64,000 nucleotides of DNA from Candidatus Zixiibacteriota bacterium (GTDB lineage: Bacteria > RBG-13-66-14 > B26-G2 > WVWN01): positions 1 through 64,000 of the forward strand of contig JAUWLW010000011.1 of assembly GCA_030613505.1 (NCBI GenBank), read 5' to 3'. A program made the position numbers and the translations under genes. Under the pieces are notes generated by a model. It made no database searches, had not been told where the DNA came from, and saw only the letters and a list, made by a program, of their open reading frames with translations. Shown here in pieces: positions 7,812 through 15,733 of this stretch (the stretch's first letter is position 1; every line of letters begins with the position of its first letter).

Positions 7812-8768
7812 TTACGGATTATTCCTGCGGAAGTATTGGATGCGACGGTTTAATATATCCGCGACGTAGACCACGCCGTCGCTCGCGACGGCCAGGCCGC
7901 GGGGCCAGTTGAACTCCCCCGCGCCCGCCCCCTTCGAACCCCACGACGTTAGAAACGACCCGGCCTCGTCGTACACGCAAATCCGGTTCGTCTCGTCGTC
8001 GGCGACGAAGACGTTGCCCTCCGGCCCGACCGCTACGGCCCAGGGCCATTTCAATTCCCCCGGCCCCGAGGCGGGCGACCCCCACGCGCCCTTGAAGACG
8101 CCGGCCGCGTCGAAATATTGTACGCGGGCGTTGCCGACGTCGACGACGTAGACCACGCCGTCGCGCGAGACGGCCACGTCGACCGGGCTGTCGAATTCAC
8201 GCTCGCCCGAGCCGGCCGAGCCCCACGCGCCGAGGTACGAGCCGTCGACGGAGAAGTATTGAACCCGGTCGTTATTCCTATCGGCCACGTAAACCGTTCC
8301 GTTCGGCGCCACGGCTATCCCGTTCGGGACATCGAACTCACCAGGGCCGTCGCCCTCACTACCCCACGCGCCGAGGTACGAACCGCTCGAGGTGAAGTAC
8401 TGTACGCGGTTGTTGAAGGAGTCCGCGACGTAAACGTCGCCGTCGTCCGCTACGGCTACACCCGAGGGCACGTGGAACTCGCCGGGCCCTTCGCCGCTCG
8501 TGCCCCACGAGCCGGCCAGGGAACCCGCGGAGGTAAAACACTCGATTCGATCGTGCAGACAAACGGTAACGTAGACGTCGCCGTCCGGCGCGGTCGCCAC
8601 GCCCCACGGCGACAGCGGCTCGCCGTCCACGGCCGAAACTCCTCCCCACTCGCCGGCGTAAACGTATTCCAACCGCGGCGGCTCGGCCTCGTCCACGGGC
8701 GCCGCGGCAACGAGCGTCCACGCCCCGGCACTTGCTAAAAACGCCATATAACCCAAAGCCTTCTTCAC
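7812..8768 (-). CDS. Secreted NHL-repeat beta-propeller protein
   Basis: 318 residues starting GTG with GGAGG 8 bases upstream. A signal peptide covers about residues 1-22 (LGYMAFLASAGAWTLVAAAP). About six NHL repeats of ~47 residues follow, each with 'P.GVAVA..G.VYVAD..N.RVQYF...GS.LG.WGS.G.G.GEF', predicting a six-bladed propeller. NHL propellers act as binding scaffolds for ligands, RNA or proteins. The protein ends at the last blade (RRIQYFRRNNP) and lacks the SLGRVKALFR tail seen on the 49-60 kb propellers. It has its own promoter and sits inside the lysis region, separating endolysin from holin, so it looks like cargo rather than a phage gene. Confidence 0.85.
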   Translation of the reverse strand: MKKALGYMAFLASAGAWTLVAAAPVDEAEPPRLEYVYAGEWGGVSAVDGEPLSPWGVATAPDGDVYVTVCLHDRIECFTSAGSLAGSWGTSGEGPGEFHVPSGVAVADDGDVYVADSFNNRVQYFTSSGSYLGAWGSEGDGPGEFDVPNGIAVAPNGTVYVADRNNDRVQYFSVDGSYLGAWGSAGSGEREFDSPVDVAVSRDGVVYVVDVGNARVQYFDAAGVFKGAWGSPASGPGELKWPWAVAVGPEGNVFVADDETNRICVYDEAGSFLTSWGSKGAGAGEFNWPRGLAVASDGVVYVADILNRRIQYFRRNNP

Positions 8769-8820
8769 AGCCCGCCTCCTCCGCGTGTAAACGTTGACCT
8801 GTGTCTACAGTAACGTTACC

Positions 8821-8848
8821 AGTATAGCAGATTCGGCACGCGGCGCAA
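8821..8848 (-). promoter_or_regulatory. Promoter for the NHL gene at 7812-8768
   Basis: Minus-strand TTGCGC (8848-8843), a 16-base spacer and TATACT (8826-8821), about 50 bases before the start codon. Confidence 0.5.
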
Positions 8849-9128
8849 AACGCCCGACGTTTACCGCCGACGGTACCGGCGGTACGGCCCGGCGCGAGGC
8901 GTCGCGCCGCTCCCAAGTAGTTAAACATAGCGCGCCGCGGAATCAACGGCTTAGGCGTGTTCATACGCGATTAAAAGGGTTCAACCGGGGGGATTATAAG
9001 GAGGGTTTGCGCTTCCGGCGCCGCAAACAAAAACCGGGGGCTTCAACCCCCAGATAGGGTGAGGAAAGGGGCCTGGACTACCCCTCGGGTGGCGCGAGGC
9101 CGGCCCCGCTAAATCCCCGCGGCGCCTC
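8849..9128. other. Intergenic gap with GC-rich hairpins
   Basis: About 280 bases between the secreted protein at 9129-10172 and the promoter of the next NHL gene. GGGGG, CTTCAA, CCCCC at 9036-9051 forms a small hairpin, and further G/C-rich inverted repeats lie at 9065-9110. These may terminate transcription of the upstream gene. No ORF with a believable ribosome binding site is present. Confidence 0.4.
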
Positions 9129-10172
9129 TCACTCGACGTAAAGCAGTTCGTATTCCCATCTCTGTTTTTTCAGGTCGCCCCGGGCCGGATCCGTCGGCAA
9201 CGGGAACGGCTCGCCGTACGTGGTGTCGAGGTACTTCGTCACGATGCGGATGCCGTTCTCCTCCACGTCGAGTTCGGGGATGTAGACGATCACCTCGCGG
9301 TACCGACATAAAAAGAACCCGGCCGTAGTCTCTTCCACTTTAATGTTACGATAATCGTCCGGGTCGTCGGGTTCGCGGAAGTAGTAGTCGATGCCGTAGC
9401 CCGAGCCGCACTTCACTACGCCGAGGCCATAAGTCAACGGCCCCTCTCCCGGCACCGCCGGCGTGTCAGGCGCCTCCCCCGGGTTCCAATGCCTGTCCGG
9501 CGGCTCGAATCCCGAGTCCGTCAATTCCCCCGTCGCCACGTCGTAGTAGCCGAATACCGCAGTCCGCCCTTCGGGCCGCCACTCGTCGTAGTCGACGTAG
9601 AACTTGTTTTCCCCCGCTACGCCGCAAAACCCAACGTTCCCCTCGACCTCCGCCATTTCCTCGATTCCCGTTCCCGGCGCGTAACGATAAAGGGTCGTCC
9701 GCGGCTGTGGCTCGGCCTCCTCCGAAGCCCGCTCGGAGGAAGACCGGTTGAAGTAGAACACGCCCTCCTCGGGTACGGGCAAAACGTACGTGTAGTCGTG
9801 CCTCCGGTAACGGTCCTCGAAGATGGTTTCGCTTTCCCCACCCTCACCTAACGCCACCTTGTAGAAACGGGTTATCTCTCCGGTCCCATTGTACGTAAAA
9901 CCCGCAACGAGTAAGTATTCCCATGCAGGGTCTGGCACGGCGTCCGATATAACGAAACCCGGTTCGAACGTCGCCACCGCCTCAAGGGTACGGCTAGTCA
10001 AATCGCCGACGTATAGCGTCGCGTTAGCCAACCCCTCCTCGTCGTCAAGGGTTCGCAGCAGCAGATAACGCCACCAGTCTTGGGCCGCCGGACCCTGCAC
10101 CGCCGCTACCGCCGCGGCGACGAGACCCAGCGTAATTAGACCCCAAAGGCCCCACACGTTTGCAGATCTCAC
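9129..10172 (-). CDS. Exported propeller-like protein, family ending in LLYVE
   Basis: 347 residues with an N-terminal signal or anchor helix (LWGLITLGLVAAAVAAVQGP). The rest alternates short strands and loops, with repeats such as 'TLYVGDLTSRTLEAVATF' and 'FGYYDVATGELTDSG' that recall irregular beta-propeller blades. It is related to the gene at 41085-42155: both have 'TLYRYAPGTG/VLYRYEPTAG', similar blade spacing, and end in 'ELLYVE/GLLYVE'. I do not recognise the family. It has its own promoter and lies between the NHL cargo gene and the holin. It is likely a periplasmic or surface protein of host or cargo origin. Confidence 0.6.
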   Translation of the reverse strand: MRSANVWGLWGLITLGLVAAAVAAVQGPAAQDWWRYLLLRTLDDEEGLANATLYVGDLTSRTLEAVATFEPGFVISDAVPDPAWEYLLVAGFTYNGTGEITRFYKVALGEGGESETIFEDRYRRHDYTYVLPVPEEGVFYFNRSSSERASEEAEPQPRTTLYRYAPGTGIEEMAEVEGNVGFCGVAGENKFYVDYDEWRPEGRTAVFGYYDVATGELTDSGFEPPDRHWNPGEAPDTPAVPGEGPLTYGLGVVKCGSGYGIDYYFREPDDPDDYRNIKVEETTAGFFLCRYREVIVYIPELDVEENGIRIVTKYLDTTYGEPFPLPTDPARGDLKKQRWEYELLYVE

Positions 10173-10240
10173 CTTCGTCCTCCTCTCGTTACAATCGGCC
10201 TACGATGATACCCCTCAATACTTCGGAAACGTCGGATTGT

Positions 10241-10269
10241 ATTATATCACGTTCGCCGCTAGTCGTCGA
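10241..10269 (-). promoter_or_regulatory. Promoter for the exported protein at 9129-10172
   Basis: Minus-strand TCGACG (10269-10264), a 17-base spacer and a perfect TATAAT (10246-10241), about 70 bases before the ATG. Confidence 0.5.
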
Positions 10270-10317
10270 GAGGAGGGATAAGAAAAACGCACGGCGCCGT
10301 ACGAGGTCTTGACGACG

Positions 10318-10524
10318 TTAGCCGCCCCCCGCGTGCCGGCGGTCCATTATGGCGTTGCCGGCGATGTACGCGGCGGCGAGCGAGCAGGCCGCGGCGAACA
10401 CCCCCACCGTGTGCTCCCGCAGCCAGGCGAACGGCCCCAAGGCCGGCAGCACGAACGCCGCGACGATGCCGCCCACTACCCCCAGCGCCGCCAGCATGAA
10501 CTTCCTCGATTTAAATCCGTTCAT
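10318..10524 (-). CDS. Holin-like two-helix membrane protein
   Basis: 68 residues beginning MNGFKSRKFMLAALG. It has two hydrophobic segments (about residues 9-27 and 39-57) joined by a short loop, and a basic C-terminus (DRRHAGGG). The 'FKSRKF' start followed by a helix is typical of small phage holins. It would form membrane holes that release the endolysin. A GGGGGATGAG ribosome binding site precedes it. It is one base from the XhlA-like gene, and the pair forms a lysis unit, although cargo genes separate it from the amidase. Confidence 0.75.
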   Translation of the reverse strand: MNGFKSRKFMLAALGVVGGIVAAFVLPALGPFAWLREHTVGVFAAACSLAAAYIAGNAIMDRRHAGGG

Positions 10525-10525
10525 C

Positions 10526-10816
10526 TCATCCCCCCAGCAGGCTGACGAGCGCGACGACGACCGAGGCCACGGCCATCACGACGGCGCTGCCGACGATGGC
10601 CCGGGCGCGGCCTGAAAGCTCCGCCCGGGCGCAGCGCTCGCGGCAGCGGTCGTCAATGACGGCGATATCGGCGGCGTGGCGGTGGACCGTGTCGCCCACG
10701 CGCTCGACGTCGGCGCTGAGCCGGCGCAGGTCGGCGCGCATGCCCTCCAGCATCTCGCCCACCTTGCCGCGCCAGGCCGCGGCCTTCATCCCGCTCCAGT
10801 CGTTGTTTTCGGCCAT
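10526..10816 (-). CDS. XhlA-like lysis accessory protein
   Basis: 96 residues. An N-terminal amphipathic coiled coil (about residues 17-60, MLEGMRADLRRLSADVERVG) is followed by a single C-terminal transmembrane helix (AIVGSAVVMAVASVVVALVS). This is the layout of hemolysin XhlA/holin-associated proteins, which cooperate with holins. It precedes the holin by one base. The Cys pair in 'DDRCRERCARAE' is a feature also seen in phage proteins of this type. It is the last gene of the tail-lysis run before a plus-strand cargo gene. Confidence 0.7.
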   Translation of the reverse strand: MAENNDWSGMKAAAWRGKVGEMLEGMRADLRRLSADVERVGDTVHRHAADIAVIDDRCRERCARAELSGRARAIVGSAVVMAVASVVVALVSLLGG

Positions 10817-10884
10817 TAGCGTTTACGTATTAATTGACATAAATTCGTATCAAGCCCCGATTATTTACGGCGCTTTTATTTACC

Positions 10885-10913
10885 TTGACACCGGCGCCCC
10901 AAAGTGCTACAAG
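10885..10913 (+). promoter_or_regulatory. Strong sigma70-type promoter for the plus-strand cargo gene
   Basis: A perfect TTGACA (10885-10890), a 17-base spacer, then TACAAG (10908-10913), about 50 bases before the ATG at 10964. Confidence 0.65.
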
Positions 10914-10963
10914 ATATATAGAAGAGGGACTTTTCCGGAGTGGACCTTCGGAGAGGAGGAGCG

Positions 10964-11788
10964 ATGACGAAAAGGGTGACGATAGCGTGCGTAGTGGCGA
11001 TTGCGGTGCTCCAGGCCGCGGCGCCGGCCCGGGCGACGATCGGTTCGATAATAAGTTCTTTTCCCATAGGACGTTACCACGGTATATACCGCGAAGGGAA
11101 TTACGTCTATATTTCCGAAAACGTTAACAACTATAACTACCTACGGATTTACACGTTAACTGGGACTTACTTAAGGCGGGTACGACTTATAAACGGCAAC
11201 GTATATTCGCTTCGTAGCGGCTCCCGTACGCACCTGGGGGCCGGTTACGTAGCGCTTGGCGATACTAACGATAGAGCGATTAAAGTATTCCGCCTAAGCG
11301 GCGGCAACCCCGTTACGTCATATCCCGTAATTACTCCTCAAAATATCTTCTGGGACGGTGACTACTATTACGTAAATCGATGGGGCGACAAAGGGGGTTT
11401 TCGCCGTTATACGCGCACCGGCGCTAACGCAGGGACGTGGAATTGTGTCGGTTGGCCTGCTACCATGCTTGAATGCCACGGCGCCGAATACGCCCGCCGC
11501 GGGAACTACGGCGAGGGCCCATATTTCGTAGCCAGCCCGGGGCAAGGGTCGAAGCCTTGTTGCATAACGACATTCCCGGCCGGTTCGCTCGTTAGTACGT
11601 GGACCGTTACGAACGGCCAAGTTTGGCACTTAGCCTACGGCGACTCGTCCAAGCCGTCTACGTACGGCGCCGCTATATGGGGGATACAATATAGTCCATA
11701 CTATATAATCGAGTTCGACATAGACGCCCGCGGCGCGTCCGCGGTAATGCCGGCCTCGTTAGGCAAGGTAAAAGCTATATACCGCTAA
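10964..11788 (+). CDS. Secreted propeller-like protein with the SLGRVKALFR-type tail
   Basis: 274 residues. I take the ATG at 10964 because GGAGGAG lies just upstream and it gives a clean signal peptide (VTIACVVAIAVLQAAAPARA). The body resembles an irregular beta-propeller rich in Tyr and Asn (GDYYYVNRWGDKGGF). It ends AVMPASLGKVKAIYR, one of eight copies of this tail in the window. The gene at 22953-23720 has the same general plan. It is a single-gene insertion on the strand opposite to the phage genes, between the tail fibre and the lysis genes, with its own promoter. It is probably host surface cargo; the substrate is unknown. Confidence 0.7.
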   Translation: MTKRVTIACVVAIAVLQAAAPARATIGSIISSFPIGRYHGIYREGNYVYISENVNNYNYLRIYTLTGTYLRRVRLINGNVYSLRSGSRTHLGAGYVALGDTNDRAIKVFRLSGGNPVTSYPVITPQNIFWDGDYYYVNRWGDKGGFRRYTRTGANAGTWNCVGWPATMLECHGAEYARRGNYGEGPYFVASPGQGSKPCCITTFPAGSLVSTWTVTNGQVWHLAYGDSSKPSTYGAAIWGIQYSPYYIIEFDIDARGASAVMPASLGKVKAIYR

Positions 11789-11810
11789 GGGCGCTTTTGG
11801 CCGCGGTTTT

Positions 11811-13898
11811 TTACGGCGCGTAGTAGTAACCCCAGACGGAGAATATCACGGACGCCGCGGCCGTAACGTCTCCCGTTTCGGAGCAATACGGGGCGCCGAT
11901 ATAGTCGTCGCATTCGTGGCCGGCATTAGTATAGGTTGTAACGTGGTTAGCTCCTTCTTGCTGGGTCTCAGGTATCGTAACCGAAATACCATTCGCCGAC
12001 GTCGCATCGACGTACAATTGGTAAGTGGTATCGAGGTTAGGCGTCGTAAGGCACCGGGCCCCGGCCTTCAACATCAAATACCCGCCTGCGGCCCCGGGCA
12101 TCGGGTAGCGGCCTCCTTGGAAACCAAGCGCGTCCATGTCTTCGGTCGCGAACGCCGTCTCGTCCGAGAAGTCCCACCGCATCTCGCGCCATCCCGCGGA
12201 GGGTTTAAACATCAGCGGGAACTCGCCGACGTGCAGCATCGCGTTGTCTATTCTTACGTTTTTCGCCGCGGCATGTTTGTTTAGGACCTTGAAGTAGACC
12301 TGCTTGGCGTCGGCCTGTATTTCTTTATATATAGTGAAGCGGCGCATCTCATCGTTGAGCGGGTGTACCTCCAGCGTCGTCTCCTCGGAAGTCGTAGCGT
12401 CGTCGTGGTCTCCCAATACGAGCGTTATGGGTTCGCTCGTCGTCGTGTCGAGCATCAAATCCACCGACGCGCATACCCTCGAGCCCCGAACAAGCCCCAC
12501 GATAATATTCTCGTTTACGCAATCGCCCGCGTAGGTGGTGTCGGTTACAAGGCCAAGGTACTGGCCTATACCTTCGTTCGCGTCTAATTGCGCGTAGCAC
12601 AACTTATTGCCCGTACCTGTCGCGACGTCGGCCCCGGCCTCGGGCGAGAAATCAGCCCCTCCTTCGGCGAACCAACCGTCGGGAGGTTCGTTATTTTCTG
12701 TCAACGTCCAGCGCTCGAAGCCGCCGTTGGAGAAGAGGTTGTCCTGGGTGGTGTCCATCAGGATGCGGGCGGCGTCCTCGTACGGGCCGATGGAGAAGCC
12801 GAACGCCTTGTCGCCTATGTTCATCTGCGCCCGGGCGACGTAGAAGGTACACGCCTGGTTGCCGCGGACGTACGCCCGCACTTCGGCCGTGCCGGCGGTT
12901 ATCTCCCTCGTGACGGTGACGGTGGTCCACGTGTCCGCCGTTATGTCGGGCGTCGTCCCGTAGCAGGTTGAGTCCTCCAGGAAGCCTATCTGGAGCGAGT
13001 CGGCGACGGAGGTCTTCACGCGGAACGTCGCGGCGACGTACTTACCGGCCAGGATCTTGTCGGCGAAGTTGGGGCTCAAAGATAACGCGATGCCCTCGTT
13101 CGAGCCGGAAGCCGTTACCTTCTGCGCCCGGGCGGAGCCGTCGGTGTGCTCGGGGGTCGTCACTATTTCGTACGTGCCGCCGGAACCTATTTCCTCCACT
13201 TTGAACAGGAAGTCGTGCCGGTCGCCGTAGTGCTCGAGCGAGCCGCCGGCCAGGAGGTTCAGGGCGCTGTCGGTCATGACGGCCTCGCTGCCGTCGATGG
13301 CGGTGGAGTCGACGACGTCGGCCAGCAACTCGCCGGTGTCCTCGTGCAGGACGGCGTCGACGCGGCTCTTGACCTTGTCGATGAACGCGGCGAGGGTCCC
13401 GCCGTTGTGGGCTATCTGCCCGGTGCCCAGCGTGCCGCCGGCGCCCTCGGCCGTTATAAGCCAGTCGGCGGGGAGCATCATCTTCTTGGGGAAGAGCATT
13501 ATGTGGAGGGCGTCGATGAAGGCCGCGGCGGAGTAGTCCGAGATGCCGGAGGTAGCCGGGTTCTCGAGCTGGCCGTCGCCGAAGACGATGTAGCAGTCGG
13601 ACCCGCTGACGGATACGGTCGTCTCCCACACGTTGGAGGAGCCGTAGTAAATCAGGGCGTACCAGCCCGAATCGCACACGTCGCGCGCTTCGCCGTTGGC
13701 CTGCAGCCATATCTCGCACGTGGCCGCGGTCGAGTTCTTGTCGGCGCAGGAGATGCCGCGGACGTAGCGGGCCCCCACGGCGTCGCAGATGTCCTGGTAG
13801 TTCTGGTTAAACTCGTCGGCGTCCGCCAGATAGGTCGCGGACAACGGCCCGCCGGGCGGGTAGTTGGAGTGGTCGTGCGTGACCCATTTATTGGCCAT
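11811..13898 (-). CDS. Tail fibre / receptor-binding-type protein
   Basis: 695 residues, the most distal gene of the tail module. The N-terminus (NKWVTHDHSNYPPGGPLSAT) resembles phage tail-fibre attachment regions with His/Pro/Gly-rich 'DHS...GGPL' patterns. Two segments (around NLLAGGSLEHYGD and NLFSNGGFERWTL) each start a jelly-roll module of carbohydrate-binding type, which would suit glycan recognition on the host surface. No enzyme motif is visible. It is preceded in transcription by three tail proteins with short gaps. The presence of two paralogous carbohydrate-binding-like modules is the best functional clue. Confidence 0.65.
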   Translation of the reverse strand: MANKWVTHDHSNYPPGGPLSATYLADADEFNQNYQDICDAVGARYVRGISCADKNSTAATCEIWLQANGEARDVCDSGWYALIYYGSSNVWETTVSVSGSDCYIVFGDGQLENPATSGISDYSAAAFIDALHIMLFPKKMMLPADWLITAEGAGGTLGTGQIAHNGGTLAAFIDKVKSRVDAVLHEDTGELLADVVDSTAIDGSEAVMTDSALNLLAGGSLEHYGDRHDFLFKVEEIGSGGTYEIVTTPEHTDGSARAQKVTASGSNEGIALSLSPNFADKILAGKYVAATFRVKTSVADSLQIGFLEDSTCYGTTPDITADTWTTVTVTREITAGTAEVRAYVRGNQACTFYVARAQMNIGDKAFGFSIGPYEDAARILMDTTQDNLFSNGGFERWTLTENNEPPDGWFAEGGADFSPEAGADVATGTGNKLCYAQLDANEGIGQYLGLVTDTTYAGDCVNENIIVGLVRGSRVCASVDLMLDTTTSEPITLVLGDHDDATTSEETTLEVHPLNDEMRRFTIYKEIQADAKQVYFKVLNKHAAAKNVRIDNAMLHVGEFPLMFKPSAGWREMRWDFSDETAFATEDMDALGFQGGRYPMPGAAGGYLMLKAGARCLTTPNLDTTYQLYVDATSANGISVTIPETQQEGANHVTTYTNAGHECDDYIGAPYCSETGDVTAAASVIFSVWGYYYAP

Positions 13899-13916
13899 AA
13901 TGCCCCCTTGGGTGCG

Positions 13917-14579
13917 TTAATCGAATATCAATTCCTCGGACGTATCGGTGAGGTAGCCGAGCGTGCTCTCTTTCTCCGACGTCGAGAAGGACCCCCACGA
14001 GCCTTCGTCGGCCATGGCGCAGTTGACCTTCTCGGCGCCGGAGTAAGAACCCCACAGCGACTTATCCATGAACTTGAGGCCGCGCTCCACGGGCCAGGGT
14101 ATGCTCTTGAAGGGCGCCAGGCCTATGACCTCCAGCGCCGCGGCGTGGCCGCCGGCGAAGGGCCGGCCGTCGACCTTGAAGTCGTCGACGCTTCCCTTGA
14201 CGTGGCAGACGAAGAAGATGTCGTCGTTGTCGGAGTGGGGATAGAACTTGACCTTGAAGAGGCCGCCGCGGGCGCAGTGGTTGAGGACCGCGCACACCTC
14301 GCCCCCCACGGCCTTGCTGAGCAGCGGGAACTCGAGCTTGGCGCGGTAGTAGTAGCCGCCGGTCTCGACGATCTTGTGGCCGTCGATGCCGAGGCGGATC
14401 TTCTCCTCGAGCTCGAAGGATTCGATCATAACGGGCGCGACGTGCTCGAGCTCGAACAGGGAACCGGCGGCGACGTCGGTCCAGGTGTAGCTGAGCAGCA
14501 CGGTCTCGCCGTCCTGGTCCAGGCAGTCCACCTTGGGGCCGAGCTCGCCACGAGTGTGGTACAGGTCCCAGGAACCCAT
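13917..14579 (-). CDS. Minor tail protein
   Basis: 220 residues, soluble, no signal. N-terminus MGSWDLYHTRGELGPKVD. The central part (LEEKIRLGIDGHKIVETGGY, then YRAKLEFPLLSK) looks like a beta-rich structural protein, and the C-terminus repeats 'SLWGSYSGAEK / GSWGSFSTSEKES' with short Trp-Gly-Ser units. I do not recognise the exact family. It lies 17 bases from the tail fibre and 17 from the hub-like protein, so it is part of the distal tail/baseplate operon. Confidence 0.55.
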   Translation of the reverse strand: MGSWDLYHTRGELGPKVDCLDQDGETVLLSYTWTDVAAGSLFELEHVAPVMIESFELEEKIRLGIDGHKIVETGGYYYRAKLEFPLLSKAVGGEVCAVLNHCARGGLFKVKFYPHSDNDDIFFVCHVKGSVDDFKVDGRPFAGGHAAALEVIGLAPFKSIPWPVERGLKFMDKSLWGSYSGAEKVNCAMADEGSWGSFSTSEKESTLGYLTDTSEELIFD

Positions 14580-14595
14580 TTACATCCCCCCGATA

Positions 14596-15726
14596 TTAAT
14601 CGTAGGCCGCGACGACCTTCTCCACCACGGTAAAGTTGGTCGTGCCCTTGGGGCTGAAGTCGCGGCCGGTAACGATGCCCGAGACCTTCCGGCCCAGGTA
14701 ATAAAACACTTTCTCTTCGCACAGGCCGAATTGCTCGATGATACCGGCGCACTCGACGGTGAACATGCGCCGCTTTATGGTATAGAAGTTGTAGGCCGCG
14801 GCGCACAGCAGTTCGGCGTGGCCCTTGTCGTAGACGTACTTGCAGCTCAGGCTCATCACCGGCTTGCCGCTCCCCAGCTCGACCTTGCCCTTGGCGTAAC
14901 CGAAGGACACCTTCTCGTAGGCGGGGAGGTCGCGCTTGGTTATCTTGAGGACGTTGGGGAAGGCGCCGGTCTTGCTCGGCGTGTCGCGGCTGACGATGTA
15001 AAGCGTACCGAGGTGGTCGAAGCAATACTGGTCGCACGCCCGGGCGAGGTCGGCGACGACGTTCCATATCTTCTTGCCGCCGGCGTCGACCTCGTGGACG
15101 TAGCCGGACCACTCCTTGCCGAACTGGACGAGCAGGTTGGAGGGCGCGCTTATGGCCCAGATGCGGTCGTCGCCGGCCGTTATGCACGTCAGCTCGCGGT
15201 CGCCGTGACGCGGCGAATAAGTATTGACGAAGGTCCCGCCGCTGACCTGCGCGAAGCGATGGCGCGCGCCGGCCTCGTTAAAGTAGAGCTTGCCGCCGAA
15301 GACGACGGGGCACTTGATCTCGGCGTCGGCCAGGAAGTACCGGTACGCGACGTCGACCTTCTGGTTCTCCAGCGCCGGGTTGAAGTAGAGGTAGCACCGG
15401 TTATACTCGTCGCCCTTCCGGCGGTGCGCGACGCAGCGATACTTGGCCGGGACGGGCCAGGTCTCGTAGAACTTGGACTCCTCGCTCTCGTCGGTGTAGT
15501 CGGTGAGCTCGAGGGGCTTGGCGCTGGCGGTTAGCGTTACGGTTACGGTGCCCGGCACCACGTTCGTCTCTTTCAGCGTGACGCGGGGCATGCGCTCGTA
15601 GTCGTCGTCGTATTTTACGGTGTGGCTCTCGCCCCGCCACTGCTTGGCCGCCCAGTCGACCTCGCCGCCCTCGTCGGGCTCGCCAGCCCAGGGCTTGGTC
15701 GCGTAGACTACTTCCCAATAGGCCAT
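14596..15726 (-). CDS. Tail tip / baseplate hub-like protein
   Basis: 376 residues. The segment NVVADLARACDQYCFDHLGT followed by LYIVSR matches the 'iL.dLa.A..ay.y.d..G.lyfvpR' signature often seen in phage tail-tip proteins. The N-terminal half is all-beta with repeated 'YLYFNPALENQKVDVAYRY' strands. The start codon is 7 bases after the stop of the large upstream tail gene, so they are co-transcribed. It probably forms part of the distal tail assembly that contacts the cell. Confidence 0.6.
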   Translation of the reverse strand: MAYWEVVYATKPWAGEPDEGGEVDWAAKQWRGESHTVKYDDDYERMPRVTLKETNVVPGTVTVTLTASAKPLELTDYTDESEESKFYETWPVPAKYRCVAHRRKGDEYNRCYLYFNPALENQKVDVAYRYFLADAEIKCPVVFGGKLYFNEAGARHRFAQVSGGTFVNTYSPRHGDRELTCITAGDDRIWAISAPSNLLVQFGKEWSGYVHEVDAGGKKIWNVVADLARACDQYCFDHLGTLYIVSRDTPSKTGAFPNVLKITKRDLPAYEKVSFGYAKGKVELGSGKPVMSLSCKYVYDKGHAELLCAAAYNFYTIKRRMFTVECAGIIEQFGLCEEKVFYYLGRKVSGIVTGRDFSPKGTTNFTVVEKVVAAYD

Positions 15727-15733
15727 AACCGCC

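Noticed and set aside
8118-8738. Plus-strand ORF antisense to an NHL gene
   Set aside because: Such reverse-frame ORFs occur opposite every NHL gene because of the repeat codon pattern.
13146-14633. Long plus-strand ORF antisense to the tail genes
   Set aside because: Its product is a Val/Gly/Arg-rich shadow of the minus-strand tail proteins, without a ribosome binding site or domain.
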